Part shown: piece after piece, positions 46,201 through 54,197 of the stretch
How the letters are laid out: every line of letters starts with the position of its first letter
How positions within the stretch are numbered: position 1 is the first letter of the stretch
NCBI GenBank assembly: GCA_030532405.1
Contig: JAUNLF010000003.1
Span: forward strand, 62,001-126,000
DNA: 64,000 bases
Reading direction: 5' to 3'
From: Actinomycetaceae bacterium
GTDB lineage: Bacteria > Actinomycetota > Actinomycetes > Actinomycetales > Actinomycetaceae
Made by a program: the position numbers and the translations under genes
Notes under the pieces: model-generated
The model's database searches: none
What the model was told of the DNA's origin: nothing
The model's input: only the letters and a program-made list of their open reading frames with translations

Positions 46201-49200
46201 GCCGGGATGGAGACGGTATCTGCGAGTACGGTGCTACTTGGGGCAGGGAGCCTGCAGTTATACGTGACGTCGTACTTATTCGGCAGGTAGGTTGAAGCAT
46301 CCGGAACCTGGAGTGCGGTGCGTTGGAAAGCAATCTCCAATGTAGTTGTAGGGTTTTCTAAAACCAATGGCAGATCAATCTGTCGCGAGCCGCCCACGAC
46401 CTTGTATTCCGTGTAAGGGTTACTGGTCCCAGCTTTTTGCTGTACACCGTAGTTAGCCAAGTCCTCAGCGGTGATACCGAAGGCGCAGATACTGCCCGCG
46501 GGTAGACCCTTGGAAGCGTCGTAGCGGGAACTGTACCCATCGTTGGGGTAGACGGTAAATGAACCCGGTGTGCGGGTAGCTTCTAGGCTGACGTGCTCTC
46601 CGTCGGGAAGCGTGCAATGCGCGGAGAGTTGAGCTTCCAGGTTATTCAGTGCCGGATCAAGATTGGTCACCGCAGCAGTGTTGACAAAGTAGTTCACCGT
46701 CACTAGGCCGTACTTGTCATTCACGGTGTTCGTAACTTTTGCTGTGGCGGGTTGAGTGGTGTCGGCATCGATGCTGACACGCGTCGGGGCGGGGACAGTG
46801 AAATCGTACCTGCCACTGTCAAAACCCTCTGGTGTGGTTTCTTGAATAACGCACGTGGAATTAACCGCCACTTCACGTTCGATCGCATGTGCACTGTTCA
46901 AAGTTATGGATTCTGGGCCCTTGAGAACCCATGCATCGTCGGTAGCGTGGGTGCAGGTGAGCGTGGCGGGGAAGGATTGGCCGACGAAGTCACCCTGTGC
47001 TGCGCCCTCAAGAACCTTCGTAATATTTAGTGTCTTTTGGTTTCGGGCGAAGGATAGGGACGCTCCCATTACGAGTGCCTCACTATTTTCCTGCACTTCG
47101 GGGTACGCGTAGGAGTAGTTGGCGGGGCATTCGCGCGCGGTGGTGGTGTATCCCGGTTGGACGTCCTCCGGATCGTTCGGATCGGTATTCTTCATGCACG
47201 CCTTGGAACTCCATACGGGTGCGGCATGGCTGTAACCATCGACAATGGGCTTGGAGCGGTCCTTATCGATCGGTTCGCCAACGATCTCATAACCACACTG
47301 TGTGCCCACCGGGAAGGTACCCAGCGAGGCTTCGCCGATAAGCTTCCCGTTGCTTTCACTGAGTGGGACCTCTACGGGATTATCGCCGCCAGTGGGAACG
47401 AAGACGGGGAATTGGTCTGGGTGGTCCGAGACCTCGGGGCGGTTCGATGCGTCCGGAATGTACCGGCAAGTGTACTTGACCCAGACCGAGGAGGGAGCCA
47501 AAGAGGTATTCCCTCCAGAGAATACTTCCGGGTTATCGATCGTGATACTAACGCGCTGCTCTACCGTGGGGGACTGGTAAGCGTTAGTGGCAAGTAGCGT
47601 GGTGATATCGCCGCGCACTGCAGGTTCGGCGCGGAAGGTAACGGTTGGATTTTCACCCGTGGCGGTGGGCGAATAGTCCACTAAGACGCCATCCACTATT
47701 TTCTGGAAGCTCGCGTCTTCCGGTAGGTCTGCGGTGGTAGAGCCTTTGATTTCTGCTCCGTTGAGTTTCCAGCTGGTTGTCACCGAGAAGTAGCCTTCAC
47801 GAACGGGCGGTTCTACCTCCGTCACAGTACACTCTGCGCCAACGGGAACACGTTCGGGCAGAGTAAAGGGCAGATCTACGGATAGATCGGTATCAAGCTC
47901 CGAACCTGCCTCAAAGGCCGGGGAAATGACCCCGGAGACTTCGAATGGTTTACCGTCGGCATCCAAGACACTGTCATCGGTGCACTGATACGCAAAGTGG
48001 AATTGGCCAAAGGCCTCGGAGTTCACTTCGTTATTGATCGCATCACTCGAGGTGAGATCCTTCGTGATGGACAATTCTGTGGTTTCTCGAACGAGGAAAG
48101 CACAGTGGTAAGACGTGTCTGGTGAGCGATCAAACGTGGCTTTTTCCGTGACGGTGCCATCTGCTTGCTCCTCTGAGCTAAAAGTGGCTTCGATTTTGGT
48201 CCACGTGGACGAGCCGCTTTCTCGCATATAGCACTGGCCGCCGGCTGCAAGTTCGTTAGGAGCCTGACGCGTGTAGGTAAACTCGCCCTGACCTGCAGTC
48301 AGTGCTCCAGGAATACTGGAGTGAGCGTAGCCATCAGTTATATCAGTACGAAGGGTTTGTGGAGAGAGGATGCCGGTTGCGTCTGCGTCTACGGTCACTT
48401 CGCGGCCGCCCGTACGTTCTACTAGCTTACCTTCATGATCGATGACGTTAACGCTGGTGGATAAACAGGGGCTGAGGAAATCAGCCAGATTGAACTTTAT
48501 ATTTGTGAGGCTCCCGTCCGCAGTTCGGATGTAGGGCAAGTTTTCGTCTTCAAGAGCGAAGTAGGTTTGGTGGTCAGTAGCTAATTCTTTGAGAAGGTTC
48601 GGGCCTGTCAGGTAGTAATCATTGGCGGTCAAGTCTTTTTGGTAATCGGGCCCGCGGCGGACGGGGAATCCGTAGTCGTCGACTTTCCCTACTGCGGGAT
48701 CCTTAGGACTCTTGGCGTAGTATTTCCCATCACGGATACCCGCACCGGCAATATCGCCACCCGGCGTGCTTGCGTCGAAGTACTGTTGTATGCCCACCGG
48801 AATCACTTGAACACCCTTTGCCGCTAGTTGATCAACGGCATTTCGGGTGGCTACGAGCTCCTCGTGCTCCATACTCAGATCGCGGTGTCCGACGTCGACA
48901 CTGCCATCTTCCAAAACCCGTGCTGTTGGTGCCCACTCGGTGAATATGAAAACCTGATCGTAACTTGCTAGACCTTCTTGAATATCCGCAAGGATTGCCA
49001 GAAGACCTGCCTGCATATTGCGTTCAGGCGTTAGTCCCTTTGTCAGGGATTTAATCCAATCGGATACAGCAGGGGATGAAACGCTCTCCTCTCTTAAGTT
49101 ATAGCCTGTTCCGGAGTTTGCTGGAGTGACCTTGTCATAGGTGTAGAGGCCAACTTTGGCGGAGGTATCTTTACGTGAGAGTTCGTCGAGACCAGGAAGT

Positions 49201-49556
49201 AAAATGAAGTCTTTGAGGTCCTCAATGTCGAACGCAGTGAAACTCATGTTCAGGTAGGCCAGATGCCATCCGCTGTCAATAAGAATTGCGGAGGACGTGC
49301 CACATCGAGTAATGCTAGGCGGATCGGTAGGGGCGCTCGCTAGAGCAAGTGCTGGAGCTTCAGTTTCCAACTCTTGCGCTTGCGCGGTTGGGAGCACAGG
49401 AATGGTCAAAGGGACCATGACGAGGGCAGCGAGCACAACGAATACCGTGGCGCGTAGGGATGATACGCGCCAAGAGAGCTTTGAAAATGGTCTTTTTGAC
49501 GTGCTCTGCCTGTTTTCAATCCCCGAGTCTGCGGTGTCGGCCATCCGGGTGCGCAT
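43263..49556 (-). CDS. Giant sortase-anchored pilus adhesin (2097 aa, LPMSG)
   Basis: A 2097-aa secreted protein and probable pilus-tip adhesin. A long signal peptide (core about 35-57, ending TAQAQE) is followed by a von Willebrand A-like region (about 80-330) with a degenerate metal site: ILIDSGWHLAY in place of DxSxS, and FTEWAPT for the TDG loop. Then come about 13 beta-sandwich repeats of roughly 100 residues with paired cysteines and CTITE/CTVTE-like motifs, as in DUF5979 proteins; a SpaA-like domain with YYLVETKSAPG near the end; and the sorting signal LPMSG at 2067-2071, a hydrophobic helix and INRRSI. AGGAGACGC precedes the ATG. Its start overlaps the sortase gene by 41 nt. Confidence 0.88.
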   Translation of the reverse strand: MRTRMADTADSGIENRQSTSKRPFSKLSWRVSSLRATVFVVLAALVMVPLTIPVLPTAQAQELETEAPALALASAPTDPPSITRCGTSSAILIDSGWHLAYLNMSFTAFDIEDLKDFILLPGLDELSRKDTSAKVGLYTYDKVTPANSGTGYNLREESVSSPAVSDWIKSLTKGLTPERNMQAGLLAILADIQEGLASYDQVFIFTEWAPTARVLEDGSVDVGHRDLSMEHEELVATRNAVDQLAAKGVQVIPVGIQQYFDASTPGGDIAGAGIRDGKYYAKSPKDPAVGKVDDYGFPVRRGPDYQKDLTANDYYLTGPNLLKELATDHQTYFALEDENLPYIRTADGSLTNIKFNLADFLSPCLSTSVNVIDHEGKLVERTGGREVTVDADATGILSPQTLRTDITDGYAHSSIPGALTAGQGEFTYTRQAPNELAAGGQCYMRESGSSTWTKIEATFSSEEQADGTVTEKATFDRSPDTSYHCAFLVRETTELSITKDLTSSDAINNEVNSEAFGQFHFAYQCTDDSVLDADGKPFEVSGVISPAFEAGSELDTDLSVDLPFTLPERVPVGAECTVTEVEPPVREGYFSVTTSWKLNGAEIKGSTTADLPEDASFQKIVDGVLVDYSPTATGENPTVTFRAEPAVRGDITTLLATNAYQSPTVEQRVSITIDNPEVFSGGNTSLAPSSVWVKYTCRYIPDASNRPEVSDHPDQFPVFVPTGGDNPVEVPLSESNGKLIGEASLGTFPVGTQCGYEIVGEPIDKDRSKPIVDGYSHAAPVWSSKACMKNTDPNDPEDVQPGYTTTARECPANYSYAYPEVQENSEALVMGASLSFARNQKTLNITKVLEGAAQGDFVGQSFPATLTCTHATDDAWVLKGPESITLNSAHAIEREVAVNSTCVIQETTPEGFDSGRYDFTVPAPTRVSIDADTTQPATAKVTNTVNDKYGLVTVNYFVNTAAVTNLDPALNNLEAQLSAHCTLPDGEHVSLEATRTPGSFTVYPNDGYSSRYDASKGLPAGSICAFGITAEDLANYGVQQKAGTSNPYTEYKVVGGSRQIDLPLVLENPTTTLEIAFQRTALQVPDASTYLPNKYDVTYNCRLPAPSSTVLADTVSIPADGSESIILDVENGTYCSIEVKEGNSDKHYTEVFTRKVGFETGPPANIVLPGTDTTNGGSEFKGYINVEDHSAYLQAVFTYKPITADLNLYKNLTATVDDTTPLAADSNIYKAVFGSDAPGFTSKVVCTRNGKTVLDTGVTFSSRTHGSTQVPAGSSCTITEVARNFGAAENGPVSMQVGSTTTQGNSAVFNVPTGTAQPLIEATASNAYNILTGSLNVKKKVDGSGVATVPANKQFPVHWTCTLNGVTVSEGNMEMGRFTNATDRVVSGLPKGTKCTFSEDPAKVQDPESANPEAQGEAYYSLWSVRWNATEDEAGFGTEVACDNTTLCSSGTQAHEASFNVSKAGFNSTVVLWNTYDYLMVPVSVKKTLSGQGKTLQNKGHLTTPARGKLVCTHPAYADLSEGHSYIPNPTREADVVFPVEGGPAQLTWSDPSAQFGATTASEPGPITTTTMQVPANFKCTFVEDEPQSTFKVPGTTLTVKSTVTTSFTMKTQDNGTAVEPPAVSATPGDAPRSAKFDIDTSLVKNATDPGYEQTDLQTLVVDNSYQLDTAEITADYNKMTGQLGDVTPWLANEANKLSPTAVCTDPLLGTTSNHDVELTAGEAAKPLATVTVGSSCVITPNAKALTGGQEFVQVTGSVNHTRNGQPVNTSALAPVTIQTVAPGTENVSIQAAFTVPQIEPSVSKTFEGYQADTLVQDTDEFTFSYQCTFYNLVTGQPEPFAPNGEFTLSRNESTHQLGAMPAASSCIIKEQAFPQAVQDRLKAANVKMVPFYTSLTDEDVEVTHAIGTAGVTLNADLPKVEITNGIYRTDAELQVQKVQADLKTALGGSEFAIYNVAADGTVGSKVADMTTVAGTAGDVADATHSVRLHPGSYYLVETKSAPGAALLPGAWKFDVVVPDTQSNLADLQISIKGRTENSGLITLVEANPEIGKPAIVQVANVLQGKLPMSGGKGLLPWILGGLLLATAALWINRRSI

Positions 49557-50403
49557 TGCGTCTCCTGAAAACTTGATAAGTCACCACAATCAGCAACATG
49601 AGTCCAAGGACTAGGAACATCCACCACTGGATGCTACTGCCCTGGTTAAAGGCATCTGTGGTTTCTGCGGGTTCATTAGGCACTCTGTGGGCGTGCACCA
49701 AAAGCCGGTGCGAGTTTATTCCATACGGAGTGCAAGTAACTAGGGTTAATAGGTCTTCTCCAGGGACTGGCTGGAGGGTGTCGATCTCTGTAGGTAGGAC
49801 TACTTCAATCTGGTCAACCTCGTAGGTCATTTCGTAACCCGCAACGTCCAGGTATATGCGGTTACTTACGGTGACTTTATCGAGGTCATCGAACAGTGTT
49901 GCGCTCGCCAGGCCCGTGTGTCCTGTCAGTACCGAGTGGGTGTTCTCCCCACCGATGGGAAGCGCCGAACCGTACAGGTGGCCGATACCGCGTTCAAGAA
50001 CATCTGGTTCAGTGCCGTGATAAATAGGCAGATTAACCTTAATATCTGGGATTGCGATGGCTCCCATGGGGGAGCCGGGTATGCCAGACACGTTTAGTTG
50101 TTCCAAATAGTCTTGATAAGGGCGGTTATCTTTCGCCACGCGCTCAAGCCAGGGATCCAAAATAGGTGCTCCAGCGGTGGAGCGGTTGTAAGCATGAGCC
50201 TGCTCGATCAGGTAACTGAAATCCTGGCCACTAACCGTCGAATGGCGGTAAGCCTCAGCTATGTTAGCTTGCTGCTCATTTCGAAAGTACGTGGCAACTA
50301 CGGGGTACAGCATCAACAAAAGGCCTGCGACAACGAGTAAAAAGGAGAGGACACCGCGGATGCGCTTGCGTTTTGCGCGCGTATCCGCGGTGACCGTGGT
50401 CAT
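49516..50403 (-). CDS. Class C (pilus-polymerising) sortase
   Basis: A 295-aa membrane transpeptidase that joins pilin subunits through LPxTG-type signals. It has an N-terminal TM helix (about 16-38), the class C lid motif DPW at 83-85, catalytic His162 (TGHTG), Cys224 (TLVTC) and Arg233 (SHRLLV), and a C-terminal TM helix (about 258-280) with a basic tail. It lies between the major pilin and the large adhesin, overlapping the latter by 41 nt, and would polymerise the first and attach the second. No housekeeping sortase is in the window. Confidence 0.94.
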   Translation of the reverse strand: MTTVTADTRAKRKRIRGVLSFLLVVAGLLLMLYPVVATYFRNEQQANIAEAYRHSTVSGQDFSYLIEQAHAYNRSTAGAPILDPWLERVAKDNRPYQDYLEQLNVSGIPGSPMGAIAIPDIKVNLPIYHGTEPDVLERGIGHLYGSALPIGGENTHSVLTGHTGLASATLFDDLDKVTVSNRIYLDVAGYEMTYEVDQIEVVLPTEIDTLQPVPGEDLLTLVTCTPYGINSHRLLVHAHRVPNEPAETTDAFNQGSSIQWWMFLVLGLMLLIVVTYQVFRRRNAHPDGRHRRLGD

Positions 50404-50437
50404 GGTGTCCCTCCCTGAACGATGGCGCGAGGCCGGT

Positions 50438-50471
50438 GCCAGGCTGGCTGAAGAGTTTCAACCAGCCTGGC
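50438..50471 (-). promoter_or_regulatory. Intercistronic hairpin between pilin and sortase genes
   Basis: In the mRNA, a 15-bp stem (one G-U pair) with a 4-nt loop: 50438-50452 pairs with 50457-50471. It lies 28 nt after the pilin stop and has no T tract. It would protect the 3' end of pilin mRNA or cut read-through, so that shaft pilin exceeds sortase. Confidence 0.7.
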
Positions 50472-50498
50472 GGGCCTACCGCGTTTTGCCTGAAGTGC

Positions 50499-52139
50499 TT
50501 ATGCCTTCTTGCGCGACGTTACAACAGCGGCAACACCTGCGGTGGCAAGGCCGAGACCAACTAGGATCATCGTCCAAATGCCGCCCGCACCGGTGAGGGG
50601 CAGGTTGCCCAGAATTCCGCTGGTTGAAGCGTTCTGCACGTTCGCTTTTGCCGTGTACATGGGCTGATCTGCAGTAGGAACATCGAAGGTCAGGACAATC
50701 GGATCCGGGTTGAGGGAATAACCTTCTGGAGCCTTAGTCTCAACCAGGCAGAACTGCGTTGAAGTCTCGTATCCGGCAATACTTGTCCATGGGTCCTTGG
50801 CAGTTGTCGACTTTGTGTCAGTAATGGTGTAGGTAAAGCCAGAGATGGCGGCTACACCGTTTTCATCCGTAGTCCAGGTATCAATCGGTGTTTCCGTGGA
50901 GTCCGGCTTGGTGGAGCCCAACTTGAGCGGGTGGCCTACGACTTTGCCGTTAGCATCACAGCGGTGGAGCTGGAACTCTGCGCCTTTAAGCTTGGTTGTG
51001 TCATCGGTAGCAGTCTTGTTAATGGTTACCTTGGCGAGATTTACTGACGCTTGCTCGTCACCAGTGCTGGTACCAGGATCTTCCTCTCCAGGCTTCGGAT
51101 TTTCCGGATCCCAACCTGGCGTGGTGATCTGATCAGGCTTTGCCCACGCGGTGTTGTTCAGCGGTGCAGAAAGATCATCAACGGGTGCAGAAAGCTTAAC
51201 TACCAGGTTGACAGACTCGGTGGCCTCTGGAAGAAGAGTTGCAGGGCTAACCTCAACACGAGAAACCCAGCGACCGTCGTCTAGCTCGTACGTCTTTACC
51301 GTGTACTGGTCAGTGGTTAGTTTCGTACCGTTAAATGTCACGGAATCGATGGAGGGCTCTCCGAGGCCGGCGGGCAGTTTATCCGTCACGGTGAACTTGC
51401 TGGGTAGCTTATTTTTTTCGCCCTCAACAACGACGGGGATGGGAGCCGTAATGTCGTAGGTGATGTTATCGCCAACGTTAAGACCCGGCTGATCATCGTC
51501 GCCTAGCTGGGTGATTTGCTTACTGGGCTTTGAAGTGGTCTGGTTCTTCGGGTATACGTGAACCGTGTCCAGCCAGCCGGTGCCCTGCGGGTGTGTCATT
51601 GGGACAGTTACAAGGAAGGGAGCGCCCGGCGTCACGGCGTTGCCGTTGCTGTCGGTTTGGTTTGCAGGCTCTTCCACCAGGTACAAGCCCGCGGGCAAAT
51701 TCTCAAATGAAGCGTCGCCGTTCGCGTTAGTTGTTAGGATCTTCTCCGAGCCGGTGACTTTAGCCAAACCAGCAGGCAGTCCGCCCTGATCGTCGAGCTT
51801 CTTGCCACTAATGGCTGCCCAACCATCTTGGGTTGTAAGATCAATCGGTGTTGCGGCGTCAGTACCAATACGGGTGACGGTGAAGTTAATACCAGTGCCC
51901 GGCTCACCGTCCGGGTCGGTTATTTCAGTACCATCAGAGCGGGTATTAGTGGGCAGACCTAGACGCTTGTGGATAGTGAGGGTGCCGGTTGCGGGAATGC
52001 CCTCAGCAGGAGCGCCCGCAACGGGGGGGGTGGTGTCGCCCTCTTCGGCGAAGGTGACAGGAGATACGGCGAAACCGCCGACTAAAAGTGAGCTGGTCGC
52101 AAGCAATGCGAGCGCGGCACGATGTTTCTTTATAGACAT
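50499..52139 (-). CDS. SpaH/EbpB-type major pilin
   Basis: A 546-aa shaft pilin. It has a signal peptide (KKHRAAL, core to about 30, cut near TFAEE), an N-terminal SpaA-like domain, the pilin motif YPKN (near 200, in VHVYPKNQTTSKPSK) whose lysine is the usual cross-link point, two further Ig-like domains, the E-box LVETKAPEGYS near 480 that drives internal isopeptide formation, and a sorting signal LPLTG at 513-517 with helix and SRKKA. I start at ATG 52139 (MSIKKHRAAL), the signal-peptide start; a TTG three codons upstream is possible. It is the first gene of the pilus operon. Confidence 0.92.
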   Translation of the reverse strand: MSIKKHRAALALLATSSLLVGGFAVSPVTFAEEGDTTPPVAGAPAEGIPATGTLTIHKRLGLPTNTRSDGTEITDPDGEPGTGINFTVTRIGTDAATPIDLTTQDGWAAISGKKLDDQGGLPAGLAKVTGSEKILTTNANGDASFENLPAGLYLVEEPANQTDSNGNAVTPGAPFLVTVPMTHPQGTGWLDTVHVYPKNQTTSKPSKQITQLGDDDQPGLNVGDNITYDITAPIPVVVEGEKNKLPSKFTVTDKLPAGLGEPSIDSVTFNGTKLTTDQYTVKTYELDDGRWVSRVEVSPATLLPEATESVNLVVKLSAPVDDLSAPLNNTAWAKPDQITTPGWDPENPKPGEEDPGTSTGDEQASVNLAKVTINKTATDDTTKLKGAEFQLHRCDANGKVVGHPLKLGSTKPDSTETPIDTWTTDENGVAAISGFTYTITDTKSTTAKDPWTSIAGYETSTQFCLVETKAPEGYSLNPDPIVLTFDVPTADQPMYTAKANVQNASTSGILGNLPLTGAGGIWTMILVGLGLATAGVAAVVTSRKKA

Positions 52140-52199
52140 CGGATCCAACTTTCACGAAGAGACATGCTAATAAGACGGGAAAACTCAGGAAAAAAGAGT

Positions 52200-52246
52200 T
52201 TCCAAAAGTATACGCCTCTGTATTGTCACACCAAAGGGTTTTGGAA
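52200..52246 (-). promoter_or_regulatory. Pilus promoter enclosed in an inverted repeat
   Basis: On the minus strand TTGGTG (52229-52234), a 16-nt spacer and TATACT (52207-52212) form a good sigma-70-like promoter for the pilin. TTCCAAAA (52200-52207) and TTTTGGAA (52239-52246) are perfect inverted arms 31 bp apart that enclose it. Confidence 0.55.
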
Positions 52247-52273
52247 GAATCTTTACCAGAGGTGAACTATCGC

Positions 52274-52279
52274 TAAACT
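52274..52279 (+). promoter_or_regulatory. -10 box for leaderless U32 mRNA
   Basis: TAAACT, then TGCCATC, then the GTG start at 52287. Confidence 0.5.
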
Positions 52280-52286
52280 TGCCATC

Positions 52287-53639
52287 GTGACTGAAACATT
52301 TCCAGGAATTATCCGCCGCAAACGCCCCGAGGTCCTCGCGCCCGCAGGAAACCTCAACACGTTAAAGACCGCGTTCGACTTCGGTGCCGACGCCGTCTAC
52401 TTCGGCGGCCAACAGTTCGGCATGCGCACCGCCCCCAAAAACTTCACCCTTGAAGACATAAATGAGGCCGTAAACTATGCGCACGCGCGCGGCGGGCGAG
52501 TGTTCGTCACCTGCAACATCCTGCCAAGCTCCTCCGAAGTAACCTCAATGAACGAATACATGGGGCAACTCGGCGACATGGGCGTAGACGCCCTCATCGT
52601 CACAGACATCGGCGTGCTAATGGCAGCCAGGGAAGTCGCACCCAACACCGAAATCCACATCTCCACACAAGCAGGAGTCACCAACTACCAGGCAGCCAAC
52701 GCCCTCGCGCAACTCGGCGCCAGCCGCGTCGTCCTCGCCCGCGAACTATCCCTAGAAGACATTCGCCAGCTGCGCGCCCACACGCCCTCCGAACTGGAAA
52801 TCGAAGCATTCGTACACGGATCAATGTGCATGGCGTTCTCGGGAAGATGCCTCATCTCGCAACACACAACAGGGCGCGACGCGAACCACGGCGACTGCGC
52901 ACAATCATGCCGCTACAAATACCACGTCGTTGAAGAACGCAGGCCCGGCGAGTTCATCCCCGTCGAAATCACAGACCAAGGCACGTTCCTATTTAACTCC
53001 AACGACATGAACACCCTGGAGCACATCCCAGACATCCTCGACGCGGGCGTCACCTCACTAAAAATCGAAGGCCGCGCCAAAAGCGCGTACTACGTCGCCG
53101 CCATGACCAACGCCTACAAGACCGCCGTCAACCAGTACATGATCCAACGCGGTTTCGAGGACGAGGGCGGCGCTGCGCTTGCGCCCTTCCACGACCAAGT
53201 GCACCTGCCGGCCAACCCGCTGCCCGCGGCCCCCGTGGAGTTTCCCGCATGGCTTGCCGACGAGCCCTACAAGGTGACCCACCGGACGTACTCCACCGGG
53301 TTCTACTACCCCGAATCACCCGCCAGCGAAGACGTGCGCAAGGGCGGCTACATCAACACGTGGGTGCTAGGCGGTCTAGTTACCGGCTATGACGCGGATG
53401 CGGCGAGGCTCTACCTGCACTCCAAGAACAAGCTCGCGCCCGGCAAAGAAATGGAGATCCTTTTCCCCGGCTCCGCGCCCATCTCAATGGAAGTTCCAGC
53501 CGACGGCCTACAAGACGATAAAGGCAACCCCGTGGAAACGATCAACCACCCCGCGCGGACCTTCTCCATGCCGTGCGACATTGAAGTGCCCGTGGGTGCC
53601 ATGATTCGCGTGCGCGCCAACCTCTACCACGGAGGCTAA
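52287..53639 (+). CDS. U32 family peptidase-like protein (TrhP/RlhA type)
   Basis: A 450-aa U32-family protein. Members once called collagenases are now known to act in tRNA or rRNA hydroxylation (TrhP, RlhA). The TIM-barrel part has VLAPAGNLNTLKTAFDFGADAVYFGG, the family signature is EAFVHGSMCMAFSGRC with more cysteines in HGDCAQSCRYKY (candidate iron-sulfur ligands), and SLKIEGRAKSAYYVA follows. The C-terminal 100 residues form a beta-barrel-like domain. The GTG start has no ribosome site but a -10-like box 7 nt upstream. tRNA hydroxylation is the best guess; family evidence only. Confidence 0.88.
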   Translation: MTETFPGIIRRKRPEVLAPAGNLNTLKTAFDFGADAVYFGGQQFGMRTAPKNFTLEDINEAVNYAHARGGRVFVTCNILPSSSEVTSMNEYMGQLGDMGVDALIVTDIGVLMAAREVAPNTEIHISTQAGVTNYQAANALAQLGASRVVLARELSLEDIRQLRAHTPSELEIEAFVHGSMCMAFSGRCLISQHTTGRDANHGDCAQSCRYKYHVVEERRPGEFIPVEITDQGTFLFNSNDMNTLEHIPDILDAGVTSLKIEGRAKSAYYVAAMTNAYKTAVNQYMIQRGFEDEGGAALAPFHDQVHLPANPLPAAPVEFPAWLADEPYKVTHRTYSTGFYYPESPASEDVRKGGYINTWVLGGLVTGYDADAARLYLHSKNKLAPGKEMEILFPGSAPISMEVPADGLQDDKGNPVETINHPARTFSMPCDIEVPVGAMIRVRANLYHGG

Positions 53640-53766
53640 ACGGAGCCGTCATCTGGCTACCCGCGGGGTTGTTGAACCAGGTACTCGCGGGGCAGCTTAG
53701 CTGGCGGCTCGCCTGAGCGAATGACTACTTAAGTAAGGGCAGCTGATTGCCAGGGCGAACGAGGAA

Positions 53767-54168
53767 CTAAACGCGGGGGAGCTGCTCATACCTCACATCC
53801 ACCGGGTGGGCGCGCAGGACGCCCTCGAAAAGCGAAAGCGTGCCCGCCTCAATCCCGTCCGCCACGTCCTCACCCGCGGACCAAATATCCAGGACAACAC
53901 CGTCGGAGTCCTCTTTGATAATCGAGGCCGCCCAGCCGCCCTCACCCCAAATACCGCCATCGCTGTAGGGCAGTGAGCCCAGCCAGTCGCGCACAACTTT
54001 GCCAAGCGGCCCGCCAGGCACGCCCTCATACGCATCATCGCTAGAATCGATCAACGTCCACTTCAAAAACACGCGAAGGCGCGCTTCAGACCCATCATTA
54101 TGCGGCGGGGCGGCCCAAAGCCAGTCGTAATCGAGGCTGTACAAGCGCTCATTAGAAAAAGCGTTCAC
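53767..54168 (-). CDS. Hypothetical protein, 133 aa
   Basis: I do not recognise this protein. It is acidic, soluble, rich in Trp and Asp (LYSLDYDWLWAAPPHNDG, GGIWGEGGWAASI), with no signal peptide, membrane helix or cysteine. The GTG start has no ribosome site, but TAAGAT ends 7 nt before it, which supports it as a real leaderless gene. It lies between the U32 gene and araD with its own promoter. Codon use, with C-ending codons, is like that of its neighbours, which further supports coding. Confidence 0.65.
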   Translation of the reverse strand: MNAFSNERLYSLDYDWLWAAPPHNDGSEARLRVFLKWTLIDSSDDAYEGVPGGPLGKVVRDWLGSLPYSDGGIWGEGGWAASIIKEDSDGVVLDIWSAGEDVADGIEAGTLSLFEGVLRAHPVDVRYEQLPRV

Positions 54169-54175
54169 AACCCCG

Positions 54176-54181
54176 ATCTTA
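54176..54181 (-). promoter_or_regulatory. -10 box for leaderless 133-aa gene
   Basis: TAAGAT on the minus strand, then CGGGGTT, then the GTG at 54168. Confidence 0.45.
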
Positions 54182-54197
54182 CGGCCTGCGGCACACC

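Noticed and set aside
49597-49825. Short ORFs inside the pilus operon on the plus strand
   Set aside because: They overlap strongly supported sortase and pilin genes, have no ribosome sites and no recognisable products.
52208-52238. A proven invertible phase switch at the pilus promoter
   Set aside because: A 31-bp segment is far shorter than known invertible promoters and no recombinase gene is in the window; kept only as a question.
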